Source: Nocardia lijiangensis NBRC 108240 (GTDB taxonomy: Bacteria; Actinomycetota; Actinomycetes; Mycobacteriales; Mycobacteriaceae). Taken from it: a stretch of 64,000 bases of DNA. Made by a program: the position numbers and the translations under genes. The DNA lies in the NCBI RefSeq assembly GCF_001613045.1, contig NZ_BDBP01000032.1, positions 1 to 64,000 on the forward strand. Reading direction: 5' to 3'. Under the pieces are notes generated by a model. The model was given only the letters and a program-made list of their open reading frames with translations. It ran no database searches and was not told where the DNA came from. Shown piece by piece: positions 35,553 to 43,509 of this stretch (the stretch's first letter is position 1; each line of letters opens with the position of its first letter).

Positions 35553-35857
35553 ATGGAGCTGTCGATGGTGGGTCGGAGGGCGATCACGTGGTCGGAGGTG
35601 TGCGGTATCGGAACGGCACGAAGACGGCGATTCTGAATTCGTTATGCACGGTTACCGATTACCGCCCGGTATTATGCGCGCGCCGGTGTACTATCCGGAT
35701 GTTGTTGCGGCGCTGGAGAAGTGCTGGGCCGTAACGAACGCGCTGGCCGGTAAGCGGCCGGGTGCCGGCATTGGCGCAGATTGCGCCGATGCTACGCCAG
35801 TTCGGGGAGTTGTGTGTTCGCCGCAATTACCGATGTGCGGTAGTGCCAGGCAAATGA
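35553..35857 (+). pseudogene. Decayed integrase/transposase-like remnant with several frameshifts
   Basis: Four pieces in shifting frames together resemble the N-terminal part of a large actinobacterial integrase-type transposase. MELSMVGRRAITW starts at 35553. RYRNGTKTAILNSLCTVTDY starts at 35603 in another frame. PVYYPDVVAALEKCWAVTN continues in a third frame from about 35680. VPALAQIAPMLRQFGELCV follows from about 35760, ending at a TGA at 35855. At least three frameshifts destroy the gene, and the catalytic part is missing. It sits between the two regulators at the edge of the biosynthetic cluster, suggesting past mobility. Confidence 0.6.
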
Positions 35858-35901
35858 TGTGAAGTGATGCTCACCCACAAACAGTCAGCGATCCGTCCTT
35901 T

Positions 35902-36993
35902 TCAGGACGCGACAACATCGCCTGTGGGAGCGTCAGCGGTCTCGTCGGCCAACCGCAGTCGGGCGCGGTCCGCGAGTGCGGACCAGAAGTAGGCCTGACA
36001 CTGGGCAAGCTGGACGATGGCAGCCGTGCGGTGCTGGGGGACGGTGCTCACGAGAGCCTCGCATTGCGCGGCGGCCGCGACGGACATGGTGAGCAGACGA
36101 ATGACGGTCCGCCCGCTTTCGCTCGACCGCATCGCGGGATCGCGCCGCAACCGCTGAAGAACCTCCGACACGGCAAGCCCGGCAACCGGATTCGACTCCT
36201 GCGCAGCCGACGGGTGTCGCGCACCCGTTGACGCCGTCGCATGGTCGCGCTCGGTGACATCTTGATGCACGCCTTCGACAGGCGACCGCTGACCAGCGAG
36301 CAGCGGACTCTCTCCGCGTTCGAGTCGCAGGCGGACGTCTCGAGCGGTGCCGATCGACAGCCCTGATTGCCGCGCGATCTCCGACAGTGAAGCATCCGGG
36401 TCACGGCGGATCACTTCTGCGGCCAGGCGGCGGCCCGTGGCCGTGGAGGCTGGGCGAACTTTGCCGTCTCGCCCCAGCCGTTCGGACAACTGGCCATCTT
36501 TTCCAGTTGCACAGCGCCGAATCGTGCCGACAGTGTTGTGCGACAGTCCGCTGACGCGTGCGATCAGCCGATCCGACCACCTCGGATGTTTCTCGAGCAG
36601 TCGCTCGGCCGCTGCCTTGCGCTCCTTCAGTGTCAGCGGCATGCCGTGCCCGACGTTCGCCCGCACCGACAGCGCGAACAGATCGTCATGGTCGCCGTCA
36701 TAGAGCCGCGCAGCCAATGTCTCCTCACCACGACGAATCGCCGCTTGCACACGGTACATGCCATCGATCACGCGCATCGTCGGTCGGTGAACGAGAATCG
36801 GCGGCAGGTCGCCCTCGGACTCGGCGATCGCGGCGACATACGCTTGGTCTTTGCCACCCAACCGCGGCGTATCAGCAGGACGCAACTGTGATACAGGCAG
36901 CGACTCGATCGGAAGCCGACCGATGAATTCATCCCACCCGTCGACCGCGGCCTTCATGCTGAATCCAGCCAAACCGTCGATCACGTTGTCCAT
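35902..36993 (-). CDS. StrR/NovG-like ParB-fold pathway regulator
   Basis: A 363-aa DNA-binding protein resembling StrR of streptomycin and NovG of novobiocin biosynthesis. The ParB-like N-terminal domain reads LPVSQLRPADTPRL, LPPILVHRPTMRVIDGMYRV and ANVGHGMPLTLKERKAAAER. HTH regions follow at WSDRLIARVSGLSHNTVGTI (about 150-170) and ASLSEIARQSGLSIGTARDV (about 205-225). The C-terminal 130 residues are variable. Family members activate antibiotic clusters by binding inverted repeats upstream of biosynthetic genes. ATG 36993 is preceded by AGGCGGGG. It marks the right border of the cluster. Confidence 0.85.
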   Translation of the reverse strand: MDNVIDGLAGFSMKAAVDGWDEFIGRLPIESLPVSQLRPADTPRLGGKDQAYVAAIAESEGDLPPILVHRPTMRVIDGMYRVQAAIRRGEETLAARLYDGDHDDLFALSVRANVGHGMPLTLKERKAAAERLLEKHPRWSDRLIARVSGLSHNTVGTIRRCATGKDGQLSERLGRDGKVRPASTATGRRLAAEVIRRDPDASLSEIARQSGLSIGTARDVRLRLERGESPLLAGQRSPVEGVHQDVTERDHATASTGARHPSAAQESNPVAGLAVSEVLQRLRRDPAMRSSESGRTVIRLLTMSVAAAAQCEALVSTVPQHRTAAIVQLAQCQAYFWSALADRARLRLADETADAPTGDVVAS

Positions 36994-37481
36994 CCCCGCC
37001 TGAGCCGGTGAAAATCAGGTACACAACAGCGGAAGCCGCAGAAGTTTATGCTGCTGCGAAATTATAGTCCAGAGTGCGATCCCTCACATTGACAGACAAC
37101 GAATGATTTCCGGCTGGAACTCGTCAAACTGATGAACAACAAGCCCTCGATTTATTCCGGGCGACCAGTTTGTGCGGACCGCCGATGAGGAGTGCGAAAA
37201 GGCCGTTTCGGCCGGGCCTGCGACAGTCCGCCAGACACCCCGCCGTAGAGACCGCCAGTGCGCCGTCCTCGGCAGGCCACGGCGGAACTGGCGCCCAGCG
37301 ATCAGCGCGGCACTCGGTCTTGCGGTGCCACCTTCGCGTTGGCCGTCTGGTCGGCTCGGCGTAGCCGTGCGGGTGCGGCGTTGGATCTGCTGCCGGGCAG
37401 GTCATCCGGCGGCCGGGGCGAGGAACGGCCAGCCTCGGAGGTGGATGCGATAGTGTCTCAACGCATTTGCGTGAGAAAAGA
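36994..37481. other. Gene-free stretch
   Basis: About 490 nt between the divergent StrR-like gene and the beta-helix protein. The first 120 nt are AT-rich and probably hold the regulator's promoter. The rest has short open frames in several phases without supporting signals; nothing was assigned. Confidence 0.4.
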
Positions 37482-38093
37482 GTGGCAGTGGCGGACGAGT
37501 CGATCGAATCGTTGAGCGAGACCGGGCGTGCGGAGCAGGCGACGGAGTCGGATCTGGAGAAAATCCTCGACGAGGATATTCGCGATTGCCTCGATGACGA
37601 CACCAAGGTGCACCGCGGCGACTTGAGGATCGACGGGGATCTCGACATCTACGACGGCGCGCTCATCGTAATCGGAAACCTTTCGACGACAGGCTCGGTC
37701 GCCACCGACGAGACCGGCAGCCTCATCGTGACCGGCTCGGTCGAGTGCAGGCATCTGTACCTCGAGGGCAATCTCGAGATTCAGGGGAACGCAACGATGC
37801 GGGGCGTCGTCTACGGCTTCTACGAAGCGGGTATCTCCGGGGTGTACGGGACGACGAAAGCCAAGGTCGGCCTCATCGGGAATCACTGCTGGGAGTGCCA
37901 GAACGAGGAGTACGAGGTCGGAGGCACGTTCTCGAACTTCCGCGCGGGAAGCTTCACCGGCGATCCAGAAGCGCTCCGCCGAGTGATCGGCGAACGTGCC
38001 TTCCAGGGGCTTGGCATGTTGCTCGGCTTGAGCGAGGAAGAACCGAAGGAACGAAACTCCGCATGGGGGCTCTCGCTGTTTCGCGATCTGTGA
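37482..38093 (+). CDS. Beta-helix (bactofilin/polymer-forming-like) repeat protein, function unknown
   Basis: A protein of about 203 aa. Residues 35-125 are built of short alternating strands typical of right- or left-handed beta-helices (DLRIDGDLDIYDGALIVIG, SLIVTGSVECRHLYLEGNLE, IQGNATMRGVVYG). The N-terminal 35 residues are acidic and helical. The C-terminus is helical (ALRRVIGERAFQGLGMLLGL). A Cys pair occurs in HCWECQ. Similar repeat proteins occur in bactofilins and in actinobacterial WGR-type or immunity-like genes, so no function is assigned. The start is uncertain: GTG 37482, GTG 37488 or TTG 37467. Confidence 0.6.
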   Translation: MAVADESIESLSETGRAEQATESDLEKILDEDIRDCLDDDTKVHRGDLRIDGDLDIYDGALIVIGNLSTTGSVATDETGSLIVTGSVECRHLYLEGNLEIQGNATMRGVVYGFYEAGISGVYGTTKAKVGLIGNHCWECQNEEYEVGGTFSNFRAGSFTGDPEALRRVIGERAFQGLGMLLGLSEEEPKERNSAWGLSLFRDL

Positions 38094-38146
38094 CCCGAAT
38101 CCTGCACGAGCAGCAAGGTGTGACCGGTTTGGACGCGGACGAGACA

Positions 38147-38701
38147 CTACTCTTGCGCCCGTTGTGCAACGAGCGCAGCGTGGGATAGAGGTTTCGAAAG
38201 GTCTGCAACGTCACCGTTGGTGGTGTAGTCGAGGAGCACGACAGTGCGTGTGTCACCGAGCACGCGAAGTTCGGCTACGAGATCTGCGACCCGATGATCG
38301 AGCACCCACCGGTAGACCGGCAGGTAGATCTCTCGGCGGGCCTGCTCGTAGCCGAGCAACTCACCGTCGATCCGATGCCCGAGCGGTTGGCCGAGCCGAC
38401 GCGCTGTGCGTTTGATGCCTTTCATCGTGGTGATGTCGAGCTTGGAGAGGTCTTCTCCTTCAGAGGCAAAGACTTTCAATGCCTGCCAGACACCTTCGAC
38501 GGATTGTGCTGCGCGATCCGGGTGCCCGGGTACCGGGATGCCACCGTGGGGGTAGAACGGGCTGAGGCGCACCCAGGGTTCGGCACCCCGCGAGGTGACG
38601 TCGATGATGAGTGCGTCGGGGAATTCGCGCCGCAGTGTGGTGCGGCGGCGGTTGGCGACGTGCAGAGCCATGAGGCCGAGAATGCCACCGGGGTCCGACA
38701 C
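38147..38701 (-). CDS. DUF6939-like conserved protein
   Basis: A soluble protein of about 184 aa. The N-terminal half carries the conserved run HVANRRRTTLRREFPDALII, then DVTSRGAEPWVRLSPFYPHG and IPVPGHPD. The C-terminal half has IKRTARRLG, YLPVYRWVLDHRVADLV and VVLLDYTTNGDVADL. This pattern fits an actinobacterial family I recall as DUF6939; no biochemical role is known. The start is either GTG 38701 or ATG 38671 (MALHVANRRR); neither has a good ribosome-binding site. Confidence 0.65.
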   Translation of the reverse strand: MSDPGGILGLMALHVANRRRTTLRREFPDALIIDVTSRGAEPWVRLSPFYPHGGIPVPGHPDRAAQSVEGVWQALKVFASEGEDLSKLDITTMKGIKRTARRLGQPLGHRIDGELLGYEQARREIYLPVYRWVLDHRVADLVAELRVLGDTRTVVLLDYTTNGDVADLSKPLSHAALVAQRAQE

Positions 38702-38726
38702 TCATCCAGTGCGAATCGGGTGCGCA

Positions 38727-39134
38727 CTACGGCACGGTGAACTTCTTTGCCTGTCCGGAGACCACGGTGCCGTTGCGGTCGACGAGCGCCACCCGGACCT
38801 GCGCCTCGGAGCCCGAGGTCAGCGGTGGCTGGCTGGGGTCCGTCGTCAAGGGGACGGTGGCGCTCTGCGGGGAACCGTTGCATTCGACGGAGTTCTGGAT
38901 GCCCTGGGCGGCGGGACGGTCGGCGTTGGGGTCGCCCATCATCGCCTGAATGCTCGCCACCCCGGCGGAGCCGTCGCAGCTGTAGTCGATTTGGATGATG
39001 TTCGATCCGGCACCGGTGATGTCGAGAGTCGCGGCGGCGAGCGCGGGAGCGGCAGCCACCACCGAGGCCGCGGCCATCGAAGTGAAGACAACGGCGATGC
39101 GGGCAGGGCGCCGACAGTTCGGGGTAGTCATCAT
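38727..39134 (-). CDS. Small secreted protein
   Basis: A 135-aa protein with a clear Sec signal peptide: basic NCRRPAR, hydrophobic IAVVFTSMAAASVVAAAP and cleavage near ALAAA. The mature domain of about 95 residues looks like a small beta-sandwich (LDITGAGSNIIQIDYSCDG, SEAQVRVALVDRNGTVVSG), with two cysteines that could form a disulfide. ATG 39134 has AGGAA about 6 nt upstream. Similar short exported proteins are common in nocardiae and their roles are unknown. Confidence 0.7.
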   Translation of the reverse strand: MMTTPNCRRPARIAVVFTSMAAASVVAAAPALAAATLDITGAGSNIIQIDYSCDGSAGVASIQAMMGDPNADRPAAQGIQNSVECNGSPQSATVPLTTDPSQPPLTSGSEAQVRVALVDRNGTVVSGQAKKFTVP

Positions 39135-39365
39135 GGAGATTCCTTCCTCCTGTGTGGCGGACATAGATCGCGGAACACGACGGGAAGAGACGCGGTACGC
39201 ATCGCACCGCCCGTATCCATGGTCCAGCCCCTTGCACGCTGCGGTGGGGAATCCGCTCGAATCGGCCGTCGCGGCGGCACCTGCGTTTCAGCTATGCCTC
39301 CTAGGCCCGCCGGGACCCAAGTGTCACAGCGCCGCCGGGATCGGATTGCCCTGACGCCGAACCGC

Positions 39366-40205
39366 TCAGCGCCAGCGCGCGTGCCGCGGGAACAGCGCGC
39401 GACCCGCCTCGTGGGCGACCTCGACGAGCACCCGCGCCAGCCGAGCGGTGTCCAATGCGGGCCGCTCCCCGCTGACCTGTCCGGACAACGACAATGCGGC
39501 CACCGCGGCCCCGCGCCCGCGCACCGGAACCGCCACGCAGGCGATACCGCTGACCGACTCCTCGTTGTCGACGGCCACACCCTGGCGGTGCCGGATCCGG
39601 TTCAGTTCCCGGTGCAATTCGCCTCTGTCGCAGACGGTCCGGGCGGTCAGCTGGGGCATCCGGTCACGGAACGACGCCTCGACGATGCTGGGTTCCAGCG
39701 TCGCGAGCAGCGCCTTGCCCAGCGCCGTGCTGTGCGCGGGCATGCGGCCGCCGAGCCGGGTCGGGATGGTCGCGGCCAGGCGTCCACCCGCCTTGTCGAG
39801 ATAGAGCACCTCGCGTCCGTCGAGCACGCCGAGGTGTCCGACCATCCCGGTGCGCTGACACAGATCGTGCAGCAGCGGGCTCACCACATCGCGAATCTCG
39901 TTGTGGTCGGCGGCGAGTCCGCCGAGCTCCAGGGTGCGCATGCCGAGGCGGTAGCCGCCGGGGGCGTGCGCGAGCCAGCGCAGGCGGATCATCTGATCGA
40001 GGATGCGGTGCACCGTGGAGCGGGGTAGCCCGGTGCGTTCGGCGAGGCCGAGCAGGGTCAAAGTCGGTGTCGCGCCGTCGAACGCATCTAGGATCAGCGT
40101 CATTCGTTCGATCATCGACACCGGCGGCTGGGCCGGCTTGGCGGTCGCACGACCCGTACCTGTCCACTCGCCGGACTCGGGATGGGTCAGCATCTCGACC
40201 GTCAT
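39366..40205 (-). CDS. IclR family transcriptional regulator
   Basis: A 279-aa regulator with an N-terminal winged helix (residues 30-95; LLGLAERTGLPRSTVHRILDQ, of which the recognition helix is PRSTVHRILDQM). The effector domain shows GKALLATLEP, GVAVDNEESVSGIACVAVPV and RGRGAAVAALSLSG. IclR proteins commonly control catabolic operons for aromatic compounds. It is divergent from the oxygenase operon starting at 40447, and the intergenic region holds two inverted repeats. GGAGG lies before ATG 40205. Confidence 0.9.
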   Translation of the reverse strand: MTVEMLTHPESGEWTGTGRATAKPAQPPVSMIERMTLILDAFDGATPTLTLLGLAERTGLPRSTVHRILDQMIRLRWLAHAPGGYRLGMRTLELGGLAADHNEIRDVVSPLLHDLCQRTGMVGHLGVLDGREVLYLDKAGGRLAATIPTRLGGRMPAHSTALGKALLATLEPSIVEASFRDRMPQLTARTVCDRGELHRELNRIRHRQGVAVDNEESVSGIACVAVPVRGRGAAVAALSLSGQVSGERPALDTARLARVLVEVAHEAGRALFPRHARWR

Positions 40206-40255
40206 GGCTCACCTCCATTGTGTAGCGGCTCAAGCTTAGAAGTATTTCGATTAGG

Positions 40256-40276
40256 CATGTGCATTTTCGGCACATG
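40256..40276. promoter_or_regulatory. Inverted repeat in the iclR-oxygenase control region (candidate operator)
   Basis: Perfect 7-nt arms catgtgc (40256-40262) and gcacatg (40270-40276) around a 7-nt spacer lie 51 nt upstream of the iclR start. The size and position fit an IclR operator that also controls the divergent operon. Confidence 0.5.
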
Positions 40277-40425
40277 TGTTTGTGTCTCCCATCACAGTGC
40301 CGTGCCAGCGTCGAGCCTGAATCCCGGAAACTACGGAGATCGGTACGGATCTTCTCGGTAGCCGGAACCGATGCTTGACATCTCCGGCACCCCGCCGCCT
40401 ACGGTCATGACGAAACGGAATATTT

Positions 40426-40439
40426 CTAGTCGAAACTAG
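40426..40439. promoter_or_regulatory. Short palindrome just before the flavin reductase gene
   Basis: ctagt-cgaa-actag has perfect 5-nt arms and overlaps the leader 8 nt before ATG 40447, including part of the ribosome-binding region. It could be a second operator; the evidence is only symmetry and position. Confidence 0.3.
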
Positions 40440-40446
40440 GAGCACC

Positions 40447-40923
40447 ATGGCCGTCGATCTCGACTTCAAGGCCGTCCTGGGCCGATTCTGCACCGGCATC
40501 ACCGCGATCACGGCACTCGCAGACGATCAGCCGCTCGGCTTCGCCTGCCAGTCGTTCTCCGCGCTGTCGCTGGACCCGCCCGCGGTCGCCCTCTTCCCGG
40601 CCCGCACGTCCACCACCTGGCCGCGCATCCGCGAGGTCGGCCGGTTCTGCGTCAACATCCTGGCCCACGATCAGGAAGACGTGTGCAGGCAGCTGGGCCG
40701 CAGCGGCCAGGACAAGTTCACCGATCTACGCTGGCACCGCTCCCCCAACGGCTCGCCGCTGCTGGACGGCTCCCTCGCCTGGATCGACTGCACCGTCGAA
40801 CGGGAGGTCGACGGCGGGGACCACACCATCGTCATCGCGCACGTCACCGATCTCCGCGAGCACCGGGAGGCGGCGCCGCTGCTGTTCTACCGGTCCGGCT
40901 ACGAGCGACTGGCGGTCGTCTGA
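40447..40923 (+). CDS. Flavin reductase component (HsaB/DIM6-NTAB type)
   Basis: A 158-aa NAD(P)H:flavin reductase of the type that supplies reduced FMN or FAD to two-component monooxygenases. Conserved stretches are FCTGITAITAL, GFACQSFSALSLDPPAV, FCVNILAHDQEDVCRQL and DHTIVIAHVTDLREH. It resembles HsaB of steroid degradation, but the matching HsaA-type hydroxylase is not adjacent. The LLM-class monooxygenase at 44426 in the same operon is its likeliest client. First gene of the operon. Confidence 0.87.
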   Translation: MAVDLDFKAVLGRFCTGITAITALADDQPLGFACQSFSALSLDPPAVALFPARTSTTWPRIREVGRFCVNILAHDQEDVCRQLGRSGQDKFTDLRWHRSPNGSPLLDGSLAWIDCTVEREVDGGDHTIVIAHVTDLREHREAAPLLFYRSGYERLAVV

Positions 40924-41037
40924 GCGTCCTCCCGATCAGTGGGACCACGCCTACCGGCGCCGCGACCGCCGACTCAGCATCGAAATAGCCCGGAACGACA
41001 TAGGCCTGAGCGAAATACCTCTGGAGGACCCGACATC

Positions 41038-42189
41038 ATGAGCACGGCGAACACCGACGATCAGGTGCGCGTGATCGACACCGGCGCCCCGCCTGCCCGC
41101 TACGCGCGCGGCTGGCACTGCCTCGGCCTCGCCGACAGCTTCCGCGACGGCAAGCCGCACACCATCACCGCGTTCGGCACCGAACTGGTGGTCTTCGCGG
41201 GCGCGGACGGCACGCTCAACGTGCTCGACGCCTACTGCAGGCACATGGGCGGCAACCTCGGCGACGGCACCGTCAAGGGCGACACCATCGCCTGCCCGTT
41301 CCACGACTGGCGCTGGAAGGGCAACGGCCGCTGCGCCTCGATCCCGTACGCGCGCCGGGTGCCGCCGCTGGCCCGCACCAAGGCGTGGACCACCCTGGAG
41401 CAGAACCGGCAGCTGTTCGTCTGGCACGACCCCGAGGGCAACCCGCCGCCGGAGGACGTCACCATCCCGCGCATCGAGGGCGCGTTCAGCGACGAGTGGA
41501 GCGACTGGACCTGGAACCAGATCGTGATCGATGGCGCGAACTGCCGCGAGGTCATCGACAACGTGGTCGACATGGCGCACTTCTTCTACGTGCATTTCGC
41601 CTTCCCGACCTACTTCAAGAACGTCTTCGAAGGCCACGTCGCCAGCCAGTACATGACCTCCATCGGCCGCGAGGACATGCAGGGCGAGCTGGCCAAGGAG
41701 GCGGGCGGCAAGAACGTGCTGCACTCCGAGGCGCACTACTACGGCCCCTCCTACATGATCGACAACCTGGTCAACGAGTCCAACGGCCAGACCGTGGAGG
41801 CGGTGCTGATCAACTGCCACTACCCGGTGACACCGACCAAGTTCGTGCTCCAGTACGGCGCGATCGTCAAGAAGCTGCCCGGCCTGGCCCCGGAGGAGGC
41901 CGACGCGATGGCCGTGCGCTTCGCGGGCGGTCTCGGCCGCGGCTTCGAGCAGGACGTGGCGATCTGGAAGCGCAAGACCCGCATCGACAACCCGCTGCTG
42001 TGCGAGGAGGACGGGCCGGTCTACCAGCTGCGCCGCTGGTACGAGCAGTTCTACCGGGATGTCGCCGAGGTGGACGGGAAGATGACCGACCGTTTCGAAT
42101 TCGAGGTCGACACCACCCGCGCAATCAGCGCGTGGGAAGCCGAGGTCGCCGAGAATCTGGCCGCCCAGCGCGCGGGCAGCGGGGCCTGA
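41038..42189 (+). CDS. kshA: Rieske oxygenase, KshA-like (3-ketosteroid 9-alpha-hydroxylase oxygenase component)
   Basis: A 383-aa non-heme iron oxygenase. The Rieske 2Fe-2S centre is YCRHMGG and CPFHDW (Cys/His pairs, about residues 67-92). The mononuclear iron site is DMAHFFYVHF (about 176-185). Long stretches are nearly identical to characterised KshA: ARGWHCLG, PTYFKNVFEGH and PVYQLRRWYEQFY. KshA hydroxylates C9 of androstadienedione-type steroids, opening ring B. Several KshA paralogues with different substrates are known in Rhodococcus and Nocardia, so the substrate is not certain. GGAGG lies 9 nt before ATG 41038. Confidence 0.9.
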   Translation: MSTANTDDQVRVIDTGAPPARYARGWHCLGLADSFRDGKPHTITAFGTELVVFAGADGTLNVLDAYCRHMGGNLGDGTVKGDTIACPFHDWRWKGNGRCASIPYARRVPPLARTKAWTTLEQNRQLFVWHDPEGNPPPEDVTIPRIEGAFSDEWSDWTWNQIVIDGANCREVIDNVVDMAHFFYVHFAFPTYFKNVFEGHVASQYMTSIGREDMQGELAKEAGGKNVLHSEAHYYGPSYMIDNLVNESNGQTVEAVLINCHYPVTPTKFVLQYGAIVKKLPGLAPEEADAMAVRFAGGLGRGFEQDVAIWKRKTRIDNPLLCEEDGPVYQLRRWYEQFYRDVAEVDGKMTDRFEFEVDTTRAISAWEAEVAENLAAQRAGSGA

Positions 42190-42199
42190 GCGCAGCGCC

Positions 42200-42427
42200 A
42201 TGGACGCCGTCATCTGTCAGGCCTGCGGAAACCGGGTCGCCGTAGTCAAATTCAGCCCCGCGCACACGAGCGTGCAGTGGACCGCCACCGCGGCGGGCAA
42301 CTGCGCGGAGCTGCGCGGCAACGGCGGCGGGCCCACGCCGGGGTGCGCCGCGCTGCGCCGCAGCATCGACAACGCGGTCATCGCGGGCGCGCTGGGTCTC
42401 AGTACCCGAGAGCAGGATCTGTTGTGA
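42200..42427 (+). CDS. Small CxxC protein between oxygenase and reductase genes
   Basis: A 75-aa protein with an N-terminal CQAC pair and two further cysteines (GNCAEL and PGCAAL), a pattern suited to binding a metal or Fe-S cluster. It starts 10 nt after the kshA-like stop and lies 64 nt before the kshB-like start, inside the operon. It is too short for a ferredoxin of known type. A role in electron transfer or oxygenase assembly is inferred from position only. The ribosome-binding site is weak. Confidence 0.62.
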   Translation: MDAVICQACGNRVAVVKFSPAHTSVQWTATAAGNCAELRGNGGGPTPGCAALRRSIDNAVIAGALGLSTREQDLL

Positions 42428-42491
42428 GCGAGCGAACCATGTACGCAGCAGCTCTGCTCACGACGGAACCGAGCACCGGCGGGGTCGGATC

Positions 42492-43496
42492 GTGAGCATC
42501 CGGTTGCGCGTCGCGCGCGTGATCGCCGAGACCGCCGACGCGGTGTCGCTGGAGCTGGTCGCCGAGGGCCAACGGCCCGCGTATCGTCCGGGCCAGTTCC
42601 TCACCCTGCGGATTCCCAGCGATCGCACCGGGTCGGTGGCGCGCTCGTACTCGCTGTCGAGCGCCCCGCACGAGGACGGTCCGCTGAAGGTGACCGTGAA
42701 GCGGACGGCGGGCGGTTACGGCTCGAACTGGTTGTGCGACAACGCCGTCGCGGGCATGGAGTTCGAAAGCCTACTCCCGGCGGGGGTGTTCACCCCGGCC
42801 TCGCTCGACGACGACCTGTTGCTGCTCGCCGCGGGCAGCGGTATCACGCCGGTGCTGTCCATCGCGAAATCGGCACTGGCGCAGGGCAGTGGGCGTTGCA
42901 CCCTGGTCTACGCCAACCGGGACGAACGCTCGGTGATCTTCGCCGCCGAACTGGCGGAGCTGGCCGCGGCGCACCCGGACCGCCTGACGGTGGTGCACTG
43001 GCTGGAGACCGTCCAGGGCCTGCCGTCCGCACGTCAGCTGGCGGCACTGCTCGCACCGTGGGCCGACCGCGCCGTATTCGTCTGCGGGCCGGAGCCTTTC
43101 ATGGACGCCGTCGAATCGGCGGCCGCCGCGCTCGGCGTCGGCCGCGTGCACTCGGAGCGGTTCCTGTCCCTCACTGGCGACCCGTTCGCCCCGGTCCTCG
43201 CCGCGGACACCGAGACCGAGGACGGCGCCGCCGTCACCGTCGAGATCGACGGCGAGACACACGAACTCGGCTGGCCGCGCGAGACCGTGCTGCTCGACGT
43301 GCTGCTCGCCCGGGGCATCGAGGCGCCGTACTCGTGCCGCGAGGGCGCGTGCAGCGCGTGCGTGTGCCGTGTGCGGGACGGCGAGGTGAAGCTGCTGCGC
43401 AACGACGTATTGGAGAAAGAAGACCTGGCCGACGGCTATGTGCTGGCCTGCCAGGCGATTCCGGTCACCGACACGGTCCGGATCACCTATGACTGA
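42492..43496 (+). CDS. kshB: Ferredoxin-NAD(P) reductase, KshB-like (oxygenase reductase component)
   Basis: A 334-aa iron-sulfur flavoprotein that passes electrons from NAD(P)H to a Rieske oxygenase. The FAD-binding part has ARSYSLSSAP (about 50-59). The nucleotide-binding part has LLAAGSGITPVLSI and FVCGPEPFMD. The C-terminal plant-type 2Fe-2S domain has CREGACSACVC plus LACQA. Order (flavin, NAD, 2Fe-2S) matches KshB and Hmp-type reductases. It starts with GTG 42492 and is followed immediately by the extradiol dioxygenase gene. Confidence 0.88.
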   Translation: MSIRLRVARVIAETADAVSLELVAEGQRPAYRPGQFLTLRIPSDRTGSVARSYSLSSAPHEDGPLKVTVKRTAGGYGSNWLCDNAVAGMEFESLLPAGVFTPASLDDDLLLLAAGSGITPVLSIAKSALAQGSGRCTLVYANRDERSVIFAAELAELAAAHPDRLTVVHWLETVQGLPSARQLAALLAPWADRAVFVCGPEPFMDAVESAAAALGVGRVHSERFLSLTGDPFAPVLAADTETEDGAAVTVEIDGETHELGWPRETVLLDVLLARGIEAPYSCREGACSACVCRVRDGEVKLLRNDVLEKEDLADGYVLACQAIPVTDTVRITYD

Positions 43497-43509
43497 GGAG
43501 AACAACCCC

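Noticed and set aside
40951..42213. 420-aa minus-strand frame opposite kshA
   Set aside because: kshA is supported by conserved Rieske and iron-site motifs along its full length; the antisense frame has none.
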